From Neonectria sp. B-13 (lineage: Eukaryota; Ascomycota; Sordariomycetes; Hypocreales; Nectriaceae), in NCBI GenBank assembly GCA_002682825.1, contig NOKP01000030.1:257924-321923 (forward strand): 64,000 nucleotides of DNA, written 5' to 3'. Below the pieces are notes generated by a model. That model was not told the DNA's origin and made no database searches. It saw only the letters and a program-made list of their open reading frames with translations. The position numbers were made by a program, and so were the translations under genes. Shown in pieces: positions 1 through 11,717 of this stretch; positions within the stretch are counted from its first letter, which is position 1, and every line of letters starts with the position of its first letter.

Positions 1-1415
1 GCGGTTACATCAGTCATACCATCCGACCTTTGGTAGGTTCTATTTTAACAAATGAACCCACTTACTGACATATGTGAGCCCTCCCAGCTCCCAAGTCATC
101 GGCACTTTTGAAGGCGCTCTATGATACCGACGACACAAGCATCCAAGCACTGGAAAACGATACGGGTGCCTACTACGAGTGGTACATTAACTTTCTTCAA
201 TACCGATTCAACAATGTCCCATTCGATTTGAAGGACATTGGCAGCAACCGAGCCTCTCTTTCACAGCATATCACCTTCACAGACTTTTGTGCCATTGCAA
301 CGGAGCTATGCAGAGAACTGTCGAGATGCAATCACCCTGGAATAGAGGAGCTGGCTCGCTCCCTAGTCTCGAAGGGGCTTGTGACCAACGACCAAAACTG
401 TCTCATCAAGGTCCAGCATTTGGTCTTTCACACGATCGGAGTTGCGTCCTCTCTCTATATACCTTTCTCTACTTTTGACGAGGAGAAGTTGATGATAGAG
501 GCCCCGCAAACAGCGTCAAGCCGGCGCCGTGTCTCCGATACATGGCTGATTACCCAGCAACCGATCAGCCATGCGACAGGATCGATGGTTGATGCCATGC
601 GGTACTTCAGCACCACCAAAGGACCACTGTCATACCTGGACGACTCGTTTGCTCAGTTGGGGGTGGTCAACACGCTGGTGGCTTCGAACCTGAGCGACCA
701 TACCCTCTCCAAGCTTGGAGATATTAAAATAATCTGGGTTGACTCTGTCTGCATGCACTTGGAGCTGAACCGCAGGGACAAAACGCTATTGTTGTTTCGG
801 TATCCGTCACTTTGTGCTATGATGTCACAACGCCCGAATCAAACAATATTTCTTGACCGGTAAGAGTATCAATGTTGCCGCATTCTTTTGATTACTTTGC
901 TTACCGCAACAAGCTTGTTCGAGAATTTCTTCAGTTCCGTCGATAAAGACACTCAAAAGCCCTCTCCGTCTGGCGAATTCTACCGGGAGGTCCTCCTGAC
1001 CTACCGTCTAATCTTCGGCCAGCACAAGCGGTCATGGAAAATGTGTAAAAAGGAAGGGGTTGTGTCCACGGAAGATATGGATGCCGACCCCCTATTACAT
1101 CGCCTCTGCTGTCAGTCCTGGGAAGATGAGCCTGTCTATGATGAGATTGAAGCTTCAGCAACGAGGAGTCTGTACTTAGCTCATCCGGACTTTGTCTTTT
1201 TTGGCGAGAGGTTGATAGCCCTCCAGGAGTATACGAGGCTATTAGAGCCGCATGACTGGAGGACTCTCTACCACGACCGGCGTGACATCAACAGGTTCTG
1301 CACAATTTGGGCGGCAATTGCTTTCGGCGTCGTTACTTTGGTTTTAGCTCTATTAGGGCTCGCACTTGCCGCTGCCCAAGTCGCTGGGACATTCAAACCT
1401 TCTGGTGGAGAATAA
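1..1415 (+). CDS. Hypothetical protein with C-terminal membrane segment (5' partial)
   Basis: Function not recognised. The 5' end lies outside the window. Proposed exons are <2..32, 88..859 and 935..1415. The first intron (33..87, donor GTAGGT) has a TACTGAC branch point and CCCAG acceptor. The second (860..934, donor GTAAGA, acceptor TTCTTCAG) joins the two long open frames in phase. The visible product is about 420 residues, ending in an acidic and basic region followed by one strongly hydrophobic stretch of about 28 residues and a short polar tail, as in a tail-anchored or single-pass membrane protein. The motif IIWVDSVCMHLELNRR followed by LFRYPSLC recurs in a decayed copy near 21 kb, so it belongs to a dispersed family. 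The joins are well supported by phase; the function is unknown. The upstream start cannot be placed. Confidence 0.65.
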
Positions 1416-1622
1416 ACTTTAGATAATGAGATGAGTGTGGGGAGCGCGATAACCATTATTGCTCTTAGTATTTACATTAGCATAGTATTATTCATATCAT
1501 GATCTTTATGTGAACTACTTTTGTTACTTTTATCCGTCGCAGAGGATATCAACTAGAGCCAGAAGATCTCGAAGCTTTCTAGATGACACAGTTATTCATT
1601 GTGTATATGAACACTACAACAC

Positions 1623-2906
1623 TTAAGTCTGACATGCTTCCTCGAAGCTTGGAAGAATCTCGTAATGATCCGCCTGTTTGGATCCACCTCGCATCACTAT
1701 CTGAAGAGGTACCCTCAACTCCAGACTCTGGCCGCCAACATGAATATTTAGATGAACACAATACGCCCGTGATATCCTGGGAAAATGGAACGTTGGGATG
1801 AAAGTCCGAGTTGATATGGGCAACTCAAAGGAAACCTCCAAACTTGTCGAATAAAAAGGAAGGAATGGTGCCTCAGCAGCAAGCTTATCCTCCAAAAGAG
1901 ACCCATGTTCTTTCCATGAGCCGCTGTGAACTGAATTGGCCTCTACTGGAACCCGAAACGAGAAAGGCGTTCCCGATGACCCCAAATTTGGGAATTCTTT
2001 TGCTGATTTTCCAGAGGACCAGGTATGTGAAACTACTTTTGCAGATACGTGATCGATTGTTGGTGGGCGAGATTCGGGGTCTGAAGGGTCGTAGACGAGG
2101 CCGACTTGAATCATGGACGAACCTGCCGTGCGTCCATCAGCTCCGAGAAATATCGACGTAGCGTTGGTAGCCGTAGCGTTGAGAGTTCCAAGACGCTTCG
2201 AGAATCGACCTCTCCTGATCGGCAGCGTATTGTTCAAAGCATATAGTACATCCAGTTTGCTGATAGTGAATGGCGGGTCTTCCTGAGACGAAGGAATAAC
2301 CATGATCGTCTTGTGTGCCTCCATCACCGCTTCAGACGCAGACCCGGACGGGGCATTCTGAATCACCGAAGCTCTGATCTCGTATTGAACCTTGGTCATG
2401 TGGGGAGCCATATCGTCCCTCTCCCACATTCCCATTGAAGGAGGTAAATGTGAGTGGTGACTGGTCAAGGACTCTGACTTCCCCAGTTGATGAGATAATG
2501 CAGATGGAAGCTGATGTGGGAGCATGAAGTCGAACGGAATTGTGTATTGCTGGCCTAGTTCCAAAATACCGGAACTGGGTACAGAGGTGGGAGAGACTGG
2601 CATCTGGAGATCCAAAAAGTTGTGTGGTACTAAGAAAGTGGTATTGACATCCTCATGCAAAACCATCGCATCGCCGGAAAGGCAAATCCGAATCTTGTCA
2701 AACTTGACGTTTCTTTTCGGTGTGATGGTCAATTCCCCTGTAATTGTGGACCCCGACGTGTAAATCTTCGACGTGTAATGCTGATGGAGGTCGATTTCCA
2801 GGCCCTGACTCCGATACTGGGCCTTGAGTTTTGAGCCCAATGCTTTGATGCTCCATGGGGCCACATTGTAGGCGTGTGTTGTCCTCGCTGCATTCCCTCG
2901 ATGCAT
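1623..2906 (-). CDS. Arrestin-like (alpha-arrestin family) protein
   Basis: Single-exon gene of 427 residues. The N-terminal third has the arrestin beta-sandwich pattern: IYTSGSTITGELTI, then KFDKIRICLSG, then a proline-bounded YTIPFDFMLP segment. The middle (residues about 185-330) contains the second sandwich strands (VQYEIRASV, then MIQVGLVYDPS). The C-terminus ends in LELRVPLQIV followed by a short acidic tail, as in fungal arrestin_N/arrestin_C proteins. Family members act as adaptors that recruit ubiquitin ligases to plasma-membrane transporters. No clear PPxY motif is visible in this product, so a ligase link is not shown here. The Met at 2906 leaves about 45 residues before the first arrestin strand, so the true start could be slightly downstream. 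It is convergent with the preceding gene, 207 bp between stops. Confidence 0.7.
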   Translation of the reverse strand: MHRGNAARTTHAYNVAPWSIKALGSKLKAQYRSQGLEIDLHQHYTSKIYTSGSTITGELTITPKRNVKFDKIRICLSGDAMVLHEDVNTTFLVPHNFLDLQMPVSPTSVPSSGILELGQQYTIPFDFMLPHQLPSALSHQLGKSESLTSHHSHLPPSMGMWERDDMAPHMTKVQYEIRASVIQNAPSGSASEAVMEAHKTIMVIPSSQEDPPFTISKLDVLYALNNTLPIRRGRFSKRLGTLNATATNATSIFLGADGRTAGSSMIQVGLVYDPSDPESRPPTIDHVSAKVVSHTWSSGKSAKEFPNLGSSGTPFSFRVPVEANSVHSGSWKEHGSLLEDKLAAEAPFLPFYSTSLEVSFELPISTRTFIPTFHFPRISRAYCVHLNIHVGGQSLELRVPLQIVMRGGSKQADHYEILPSFEEACQT

Positions 2907-3869
2907 ATTGCTCTGAGGTAGAAAAGACTGAAACTTGGAAGGCGGCGGATGGTAATTGGGACAAAAGACCAGAAGAAGAATCGCAACCAGCTGAGTTGGT
3001 AGGTGTTGATTATCGGAGAGCGAGCAGGTATCAGGGACCCTGGCAGTTTTAGATCGTCTCTTTGGGTGCTAGATGCGTGGTTGATGTGAAGTCGTCGGTA
3101 GTGGTGCAGTACGAGTGATAAATCCAAGATTAAAGGTAGAAGAAGATGGAAGTCCGCATTCCTCTGTATGTCTATGTGCCCCTGCTTCTTCACCGGCTGA
3201 TCGAGGGTGATCTTGAGTCAACTCTCGTGAGGTAGACCCGCCGAATCTGCTCATGAGATTTGATCGCCCCACACACTACGCCGACACTCCGAGAGCACTA
3301 CGCCGAGCACAAAATTTTCCATGTGAGGTTGTTCCTCTACAGCATTGAATTGGTCATAGTTATGAGTTATGTCGAAGTCTTAGCATGAGCGACCGTAAAT
3401 GCGTACACGAAGATGGGATAATTATGTGATTGGTGTCCATCGAAATGTCGAATTGGAGACTACACGGGCTCAACACCAGGCTTTGGATAGCTTGATATCC
3501 GCCCTCCCCAGCTTCAACTGGACTCCCGACTCCAATTACCAATTAGCCGCCAAGCAGTATAATCATTCAGTCAACCTTATGCCAAAGCTGCAGCCAGGAC
3601 GCCATCAATGGAAGTAGTAACCTGTTGAAGCTCCCCCAACGTGGGACAGTTTCCCTATGCATACCGTTTAGCTAGCCAAGAAAACACCTTGATAGATGTG
3701 TTCATAATTTGTAGCTCCTTAGGGGGCATGATATCCTGGCTGAGATCTTGAGAGCTTCAAAGCAACATAGCAAACAAATATAAAACAATACCCTTCGATT
3801 TACCCCAGTCAAGCCTCACTGATTTTTCACATACCCAAAATAGGCAAGCCCGTCGGGATAGTGTATTTC
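2907..3869. other. Gene-poor interval upstream of arrestin-like gene
   Basis: About 960 bp that should hold the promoter and 5' leader of the arrestin-like gene. Short open frames occur on both strands, but none has a family motif or convincing splice signals. Nothing else is supportable. Confidence 0.4.
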
Positions 3870-4465
3870 TGTTGCATTTATTGACGTCCACATCTCGGCA
3901 GCTATGTACATGTCTGAGCACAGGGTCACGGGAGGACTTGTTCGAGAAGATGGCTAGAGTCATCGACTTTAGCGGTGCGCGGTCGGGTTTCAGTGCGTTT
4001 AATTACTCGGAAGATGTAAATACTCTTTTGGAAGATGAAAGCCAAGTCGTTGAATACGTTGATGGGTATGGTGGGTTGCCGGTTGATTAACGGAGCTTGT
4101 TGACGACTGGTCATACACATCGAAAATCCGCGAATGCAATGACGAACCTGGATCAATAATGCTCAATTTGGGTAAGCTTCTTTCCATCACCGCGCCAGAC
4201 CAAATCTGAGAGACCACTTTTTTTCAGTTGCAACATGGCTCCGCCATACTACTCCGACGAACTACTCCGATTCCCACTCGGCCCTGGTTCATCCTATTAA
4301 CGTGCCTGGTTCTCACGCCACCTCGAAACCTCTACCAAGGGCCAAACGAGAAAGGAAAGATGGCAAAAATGGCGCACCATGGTGGAATTTGTCGGCTCCG
4401 AACGGTTTCAATCATCCCGATAGTGCTTCTTGGTGGGCTCATTGCATTTGCTGATGCTTTCCCGA
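3870..4465 (+). pseudogene. Possible broken small gene with one intact intron
   Basis: Two protein-like segments lie in different frames. The first, about 3917..4090, reads SREDLFEKMARVIDFSGARS and continues acidic until a TAA at 4088..4090. The second begins after the TGA at 4082..4084 in another frame (ELVDDWSYTSKIRECNDEPG), crosses a textbook intron (about 4171..4227; donor GTAAGC, acceptor with a long T run then CAG), and ends in a tryptophan-rich tail with a stop at 4463..4465. The two parts overlap out of frame by a few bases near 4085, which suggests a small indel in a formerly continuous gene. The family is not recognised. The alternative is an undetected upstream intron for the second segment. 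Confidence is low but the intron signal is real. Confidence 0.35.
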
Positions 4466-7400
4466 TTTGACGGCAGTTGCTCTCTTTTGAGAACAAGAAA
4501 AAGAACTACTGTAAAACTAAATAAAAGAACGACCAGTAGGACGATCTAAATAGAAACTATAGCAAGATACAGGGCAAACATACTTGTCCTCGTCCATTCC
4601 ACGCTGCCGTCAAATTTCTCGGGGACGTACACCAGACCATGCTGCACCAATGCTAAGAAGTGGAGCCGCCGCATACTCACCGCTTGACCGAATTAATAAT
4701 ATCTACTAATTAGCTCTGAAAAAGCGGTAGGAATCATTGGGTTAATTAAGACATCAACTAGGCTGTTCCTCAATTCTTTGCGCAAGAGCTCTGGCTACTG
4801 GCACAGTTACTGCCATTCTTCTGACTGATAAGATGGCCAGTGCCTTAGTGCTTGGCGCAATTACTACTGCGACTGCAGAGGATCGAGTATTGGGATGTCA
4901 AGAATGCAAAGACACTGGATGTCGTCATCTGTAACCTTTCGTATTATTGGGTATGTCTTATATCGCCAAATAACCTGCGTGTTCTCGCCTCTTATACCCT
5001 TTCATCAATACCTGGGTCTACTCGGGTTGAGTCGCATCTGGATTTGGGGTCTCAGGTGGGCGCACCCGACAACTCTTTGCCCTTTCATATGTTTTCTCTG
5101 CCTAGAAGCAGATAGGGTATCTCTGGATCGTTCATGGGTAAATATATGAAAATTTATGGAATACGTCAGCTGGCTGCTAAGGAACAGGTAAAACCATTAG
5201 TTCAGACAAACCAATGGATGACGGCACCCTCGCTATTGGGGAAATGGGACCAAAAATGCCCTTTTCGCGTTCTTCCCTACTAAACCGACACACCTTCACT
5301 TTGATATGAATATGGTTGAACAGATTGATTGATGTCGTTCGAATATGCTGCACGCATGTCTCCCGGAAAGGCGGCATCATACCATTGCAATGAATGTCTG
5401 GAATCTAGTCCACTTTCATGTCTGCTTGCGCTCTTAGTTAGTTTCTGCTATAATATGATAGTACACGGGCACAGAGTTGGCAAGGTAATGTCTCCCATAC
5501 ATTCCTGAGCACAGCTTAGCAACCCCTTTGGCCAGCCCGAAGCCGTCTAGAAGAATCAACAGGAGGCAGTATGGGCATTCGGTTATCTTTTATTCCATAT
5601 GTAAGTATATATATTTGGCTGTGTAATTGACCATCACAGGGAACTAGGTTCACCATGAGTTCGACTCATCGAAACGACTGCTGGCCTGGTATATTTCTAC
5701 TCCGGGATTTGACCCGAATCTACGCGGCCAAGATGCTTGGGATATGTGGCTGTGGATGACGTTGATGAAGTCATCACATGAAAGGTCTGGTGGGTTTCGG
5801 AAAGTCACTACGGCAAATTTTCGGAAATTTAAGGACCGGTATAGAAGTACAATGATTTCAGAGAATCAAGACAAATAGCTTTAGGGTAGGAGGAAGGTGA
5901 TGAGTGGTACTCTTGACTGGGAGATATCTTATGAATTGAGAACAAACATGTCTTTGACAACATTAGCCCATGAAGTCGTAAAGCTAAGCCAAATCCCTCT
6001 ATGGCCCGAGTCAAGATTCCTTCATATATGGCTACATACATTGTGTAAATACAGCACGGCAAAACGATCAGGGGATCGGAAATCAGGCACATGTTCTTTT
6101 GACCAAAACACCACCGCATTAGCGCTGACAGGTGCCTCGACGCTAGAGGCCATTGCTCAGATGATAATGAATCAAGCAAGTCCTCCAATGCCTCAGCTCT
6201 CATAAACATCGAGAGCTGGGAAGGACCCCGTGGCAATGGGGAGCAGTCCTCAGTACAACCTAGCGATATTTGCATTACTTCGTTCATAACGAAACCTTGG
6301 CAGAAGAATTCAACCACCAAGTCCATTCAAGGAACGCATCCGGAGAGAACCGGGGTAGACACGAGGTCACTGCGGCATGTCCGAGTGGGGCTAGCTACAT
6401 AGCCACGATTCATGACCAAGGAGAGGCCATAACCCGGTCGCCCTCCTCACGAGAGGTAGCTATAATAAAGTTTACAGACCCTGGTGATCTGGAAACCTCG
6501 GTATCATAGCATTGGATCGCTACATGCTGCTATGGAAGGTTTTCCGGGACTGGACAGTCTGTCCCGGCAGCGCTTACATTTACCGGATCGGGTTTCGTCG
6601 AGGTGACCCGGGTGAGAGAAGATATTTGAAATCGACAGTTCAACCTGAATCTGTCCCCGGTACTTGATTTGTGATTGGCACCGGGTTTCCGAACCTCGAA
6701 AGAGATGGAGGGCATGTCGCGGCATGCCCGAAGCCAGGGGCTCGCCTCGTCGGCAGTCTTGCAGACTTTTACCTCAGCAGGGTCGTATCCTTTCTCCTTC
6801 CTATCTTGTCACGAGAACCACGAGACTTTGTTAGGGGTCACCAGGGCGGACCAGCAAGCTCGCAGAAAGGGCACGGTAGACTGGACTATCCAGTATTGGA
6901 TGACGGGCTGAGCTCATTGGGGATGGGGTGTTCAATTAAGCAAAGATCCCGGAGGTTCCTAGAAGGCTTGTACAATTCGGTTGAAAGGAGACTTGCGAAG
7001 TTCGCTAACATAGTTTGCGAGAATCCGAGCATCCATGCTAGCTTTGAATACAGTACACTTCGAGCTTTCGTTTTCGTGACGCCGTACTCTACCTACCTCG
7101 CTTGACAAAAAGTCTTAAAGTTAATGGAATCTCCAATCATGGTCCGATTGAGCCGAAGACGGAAAGGTGTTGTTCTTTAGTAGCACAAAGCCGTCACAAG
7201 ATGAAGTTGAGGTCTAGTTGCCTACAGTGGTAGATTTTTGACCTTGTCTAGACCACTCTTACTCTTTGACCCCTGAATCTCACCTGCCGACACAGCCTCG
7301 TTGTGCTGTGGCAAAGGTCAGTTTGTGCTGGCTCGATCGCAGGCGACTATGTTGAGTGCGCCAAGACCAACAATGAAGAAGAAACACTGCCAAGAAACAT

Positions 7401-8615
7401 CTTTCGAGCATTTCAGCATATTCGTCATCACGGCTAAATGCTCTGCCTAGCTTTGAGCAGGCTCGTGATGCGATAACAAGGGTATCTTAGGTGGAAGTCT
7501 GTGCACTCCTGAGTTGCGCGGTATGTCAGAGAGTTGGGAACACGAATCCTCGATTTTAGTCTGCCAAGCAAGTTTAAATATGCTGATGCTATATCGCGTA
7601 GAGTCTCGAACGTCGGGGAGTGTCTACCAAAGGATGACAAAGCCATCGCCGAGGAATACGATAAGACTGCGGCGCTAGGGACGATACACCGAAACCTAGA
7701 TGATTCGTGAGCAAGCACCATCCTAGTCATAGGGATGAGCTGCAAGGATATCGAGAGGCCCGAGCAGCTTTCCTCATACGACTAGCCCCTCTCAGCAGCG
7801 ACTCTTTCGCCTTAGATCGCCCACGTGCAAACCTAAGAATCTGTCGGGATTTATGCGACTCCGATCTGAGCACGGATAGAAAGACGGGGTCATTTATCTT
7901 GAACTCTATGAGCGATCCAATATGAAAAACGAGTGCAGCTTTAAATCTCCACTCATTGAGGAACCAGCAGGTCTTGTAGCAATCTTTACCATCGTATACC
8001 CAACTTTCGAGGTCGAGTCATTCGTTGTACCAACTGCCAAGCATTCTTATGGATCTGGTTTGTCATTCCCCTCTGTAGGATTTCTTTACCCCACTGCCGC
8101 AGGATAATTAAAGAGGGGTCCCGCAAAGGTGATGCGATTAATGAGACGATTGCTCTCGCCAGCATATTAGGTTTAATTAATAACAAATGCGGACTTCTTG
8201 GCGGTTCCCTGCAGCTTGGCGGGCTGTGCAAGTGGAGGTGCTCTTCTGCCGGCCAAGCATTTGACAGATGCGGGGGGCATCTAACGGTTTTCACGGATGG
8301 GGGATCATCAGCGTGGCAGCACAGATCGCCGTGGTGGATTCCCTGAATCGGCTACAATGAAGCTAGCCATGTGCGTAACCGTCGGGCGGTTCTTCCATGC
8401 ACCCAACTACAACACACGTCAGGGACAGAAACGAAAGTAAGAGCAGTGTGTATGAAACCCTTTGGAATTTATAATTTAGGGAAACCAGTGGGGATACAAA
8501 ATATCTATAGTTCTAATACAACAACGCTTCGGAAATAAAAACACAAGCAGCCACCGCCTGTGTGACATATCTGTTGCTACAAACAAATACAAAATATTAT
8601 ACGGGTGCCAAGACA
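4466..8615. other. 4.1 kb gene-poor interval
   Basis: No coding region could be supported. Several open frames of 60-165 codons exist on both strands (longest about 5829..6326 minus and 6671..7105 plus). They lack recognisable motifs, have shadow-like composition and do not join through credible introns. Base composition is mixed, not strongly AT-rich. The rightmost few hundred bases are the likely 3' region of the carbonic anhydrase gene. Confidence 0.4.
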
Positions 8616-9688
8616 TCAGTGCTCCATCGACTTGACCGCCATGGAGATGACATTCGTCTCGCCAGGAGCGTTCTGAGGGAATCTAGAGTTGAAGCCGAGG
8701 ACGGAACGGGCCTTGAGGAAGGTCGACGTCTTGATGGACAGCGACTGGGTAGAAACAAACCAGCTAACGCCTTCGCTGCAAGGGGGGGTTGTCAGGGAAC
8801 CGCTATACCTGAAGCAAAAGTTAGTGGACTGTATCCAGACAAATCCTTGTCGGCCAAGAGACTTACGACTGGAAGGAACCGGCAACCAGGGTCTTAACCA
8901 ACTCGGACATGACCAACGGCTTGGTAGTGACGACGTCTCCGGGGGTCGGGATCTGATCAACAGATCCCAGCACGGTCTCAAGTAGAGTGGAGGATGTTGC
9001 GGCCTTGATGGAAGAGGTATTACTGTTCTTGAGGGACTTGGCTTCTCTCGCGGCAATGTCTCGAGGCTTGCGGCTCTTGCCCTTGCTCTTGACCGCAGCG
9101 GTGCCGTCGTCAAGATCGATGTAGACTCCAATGACAGCAATCTTCTCGTCCTCGCTCTGCCAGACCATGTGCATCTCCATGGCCATGCTGGTGCCGTTGT
9201 CGAGATGCTCGCTGGGGAGGTGGAAGTGGAACTGCTGCAGGGTGTAGTCGACGTCTCCAACCGAGATGCTTCCTCCCTCTGCAATGACCTCGACGTTGGT
9301 TCCGAGGTTCTCAAACTCGGCGCCCTCCTCCATGTCGGGGATGGTGAGGCCCAGCTCGGACCCGGGCACGATAGTGAATGACGCGGAAACCATGTCGATG
9401 GGGGATTGGTTGCTGCCAGTGGCACAGAGGTCGTTTGCCTCGTCGAGGGCTTGCCAGTTGGTAGGGCCCTATTGCAGCGGCGTTGGTTAATTTCCATGCA
9501 CGGAACATACGACATTTCGATTTTTGGCGGGTGTTGGTACGTACCAGGGGCCCAATGTAGCCGAATTTCGGGGCCTCGAACACGCCCTCCTCAGACCGAG
9601 GATGCAGATGTGTTCCGTAAGCACATGACGCCAGGGCGCGGGAGGCAAAGGTGGCCAAGAGGCCGAATACTACAGTGCTGGGAGCCAT
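8616..9688 (-). CDS. Secreted alpha-type carbonic anhydrase
   Basis: Catalyses reversible hydration of CO2 to bicarbonate using a His-bound zinc. Three exons: 9688..9545, 9468..8867, 8808..8616, with introns 9469..9544 (76 bp) and 8809..8866 (58 bp, GTAAGT donor, TTGCTTCAG acceptor); 312 residues. A signal peptide is visible (hydrophobic core, then ALA-S cleavage at about residue 20), so the enzyme should be secreted or vacuolar. The exon 1-2 join restores the family signature FGYIGPLGPTNW followed by a QSPID box. Zinc ligands are H129 and H131 in QFHFHLPSEH and H148 in MEMHMVW. Exon 3 gives the YSGSLTTPPCSEGV signature of the family. A basic lysine-rich insertion follows the third ligand region, as in other fungal members. 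The gene appears complete and intact. Confidence 0.93.
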
Positions 9689-10276
9689 GCTGACTGGGAT
9701 AAATGGGAGTAAAGAACAAAAGACCGTCGAGGTGTAAACGTTTGCGAGATGAGATGAAGCAGAAGCAGAAAGATGAAGTGATCGAGAGCCAAGAAAGCGA
9801 GGTTGTAAGAGGCCATCCCCGGCCTTAAGTAACGACGAAACTGCAACTGCCTGCGCTCGGGACGGCTGGTTCAAGGATTACGAGAGGGGGGGGATGCATC
9901 TCACTCATCCGGAGTACCTGGTAAAAGACGCACTGCTGCAGTCTTCCCGCTCGGCCCCTGTTCGTTGGTTGTCGTCGTCGCCGCCGACAGGGACGATTTC
10001 AAAGGGACGCCCGACTTGCCGGGGAGGTGTCAGACCGCGCCTCGCAAAAGCCGGCCGGGGAAGAGTCCAGACCGCGTGTGCTTCTGGATACTGAAGAGGC
10101 AGTGGAGTGGGAATTCTGGCCCAGTTGGCGGCGGGCGAGTACTGACTCGGGGCGTGGAAACTAGACGATGGTCGATATTGCCGGGCGTTACTGGGAAGCG
10201 TGCCTGGCAATGCGGGGGACGTCAAGGGATCCTTGTTTTAAGTTCTGCAGCAGACTTGAGGACGGGACGGTGTCAT

Positions 10277-10345
10277 GTCAGGGTCGTGTCAGGATCGTGC
10301 CAGGGTTGTCAGGGTTGTCGCGGGAGGTCTTCAGGGTTGTTTAGG
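10277..10345. repeat. Short tandem repeats of a CAGGGTTGT-like unit
   Basis: Consecutive imperfect 10-11 bp units (GTCAGGGTCGT, GTCAGGATCGT, GCCAGGGTTGT, CAGGGTTGT) followed after a short gap by another CAGGGTTGT. The unit is not a telomeric repeat. It sits about 590 bp upstream of the carbonic anhydrase start and may be a minisatellite or a cluster of binding sites. Confidence 0.6.
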
Positions 10346-10978
10346 AAGTTTGGAAACCCGGCTGCAGGGCGTTTACTCTACCGCCGTGGCACTGGACGCT
10401 GCGACTCTCCGCCGCTGTAGGCGTTGCAAGTTCTGCCAAGTCAAACCTGTGCTTTTTTTAAGCTTGTTCCGGCCTGTGGCGGGGGATGTTCTTGTCCGTC
10501 TTTTTGATTCTTTGGTCAACGCCACCACCGCGAGAGAAAAAGGAGCACAGTCAGTCAACAGAGTAGTCAGCGCACGCACGCGCAGCAATCCGTCTGCGCC
10601 CCGCCGCCTCCTCAGCCGAGTTCCGCATGAGGATTTGTTGGGGTCCTAGCAGTAAAGAGTGAGCAGTTGTTTTCAGATCCCAATCTCGGGCTTCGTACAG
10701 CCACATTGGCAACTTCCAATTGCAGACAGACAGAGGGAAAAGCTATGCCAGTCTACACGGTGATGTTTTCTGTCTGGCGCCGCGACGCGAGGCAGAGACG
10801 TCGTATGTTTCGCCGCCCGCCAGCCAAAAGGGGAAGCCCAAGGCCGAAACTCAAACAGAGGGTATTTGTGTTCTCGTAAACATACGCCCGGCTGTCGACC
10901 GCCAACGTTGCAAAGACCTCACTTGCCTGGTGCCAAGGAATCCAGCAACGGCCTGGAATCGTGCCAAGAACCTGCTGG

Positions 10979-11017
10979 AGGTCCCTTGCTGTGAGGTCCC
11001 TTGCTGAGGTCCCTTGC
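10979..11017. repeat. Three direct copies of GAGGTCCCTTGC
   Basis: Three near-identical 12-15 bp copies of (G)AGGTCCCTTGC(TG) in tandem, in the promoter gap between the carbonic anhydrase and dehydrogenase genes. No function is evident. Confidence 0.6.
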
Positions 11018-11717
11018 AATCAATGCCCTGCAGGGGTCCGCTGTACCTCCAGGGCTCTCAAAAGGTGCCGCTAGGCGTGTACTCGACAACGGTCAGTTTT
11101 CAACGCAGCCTCGTCTCATGACCTCAAGGAACAGTGTTAAGCTTAAGTTTTGGGCCATCCCAGCACAAATACGCCCCCAAACGAGCCATCTCGGTGACGA
11201 ACACCCGATCTACATCTGTCTGTTTGAAGCTTAAACTCGAGCCTCTAACTCCAAGGAGCCTCTGTACGACTTCCCTGAATTGGTAGCCGGCTTGAGGGCT
11301 TGGCACCGCTGTGGCACAGCGGTAGACCAGGTACCCGTGGCACAGTACAGTAGACTAGCAGGGCGGACTCGAAGAATTTGTCAGCTGATCTCAGGCTCGC
11401 TCACTCACTCACTCACTCAGTCTCTCACTCTGAGTCTGACAAGCTTCAAAGTAAGTTTGCTCGTTCTCGCCATTCTCCCTTTGTCAGCTGATCTGACGTG
11501 TTTCCTGCGCCCCGCCGCCGCTATTCGTAGAAGACCGAAAGTCCGGAGCACTTCACTTCTCTCCGCTTACCAACTTCCGCAGTCCGTCCGGCCAAGCCAA
11601 GCTTGCACTCTCGGAGTTTTCGCATCCGTCCGTCGATTACGAACTCATACTACATCACATATTGCATCTCCCTTCTCTAAATTTACACGTGAAACGCCGT
11701 CTCTTGTTCCAGGCGCC

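Larger units (their letters stand above)
9689..11717. promoter_or_regulatory. 2 kb divergent promoter region with short direct repeats
   Basis: Intergenic space between the carbonic anhydrase (minus) and the short-chain dehydrogenase (plus). It has no supportable gene. It contains two clusters of short direct repeats (10277..10345 and 10979..11017), a TCAC microsatellite near 11400..11420 and pyrimidine-rich DNA just before the dehydrogenase start. An open frame reaches into the dehydrogenase from 11280, but its upstream part is low-complexity and is not taken as coding. Confidence 0.5.

Noticed and set aside
4833..4934. Tiny open frame with a signal-like start and three cysteines (MASALVLGAITTATA, then GCQECKDTGC)
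   Set aside because: Only 33 codons and no continuation through a convincing intron; too weak to call a secreted effector.
5829..6326. 165-codon minus-strand open frame in the gene-poor interval
   Set aside because: Composition is not protein-like, and a comparable frame lies opposite; no motif.
6671..7105. 144-codon plus-strand open frame
   Set aside because: No recognisable domain and no flanking promoter or intron signals.
11280..11717. In-frame N-terminal extension of the short-chain dehydrogenase
   Set aside because: The extension is repetitive (Ser/Leu/Thr-rich from TCAC repeats), while the glycine motif fits the Met at 11718.
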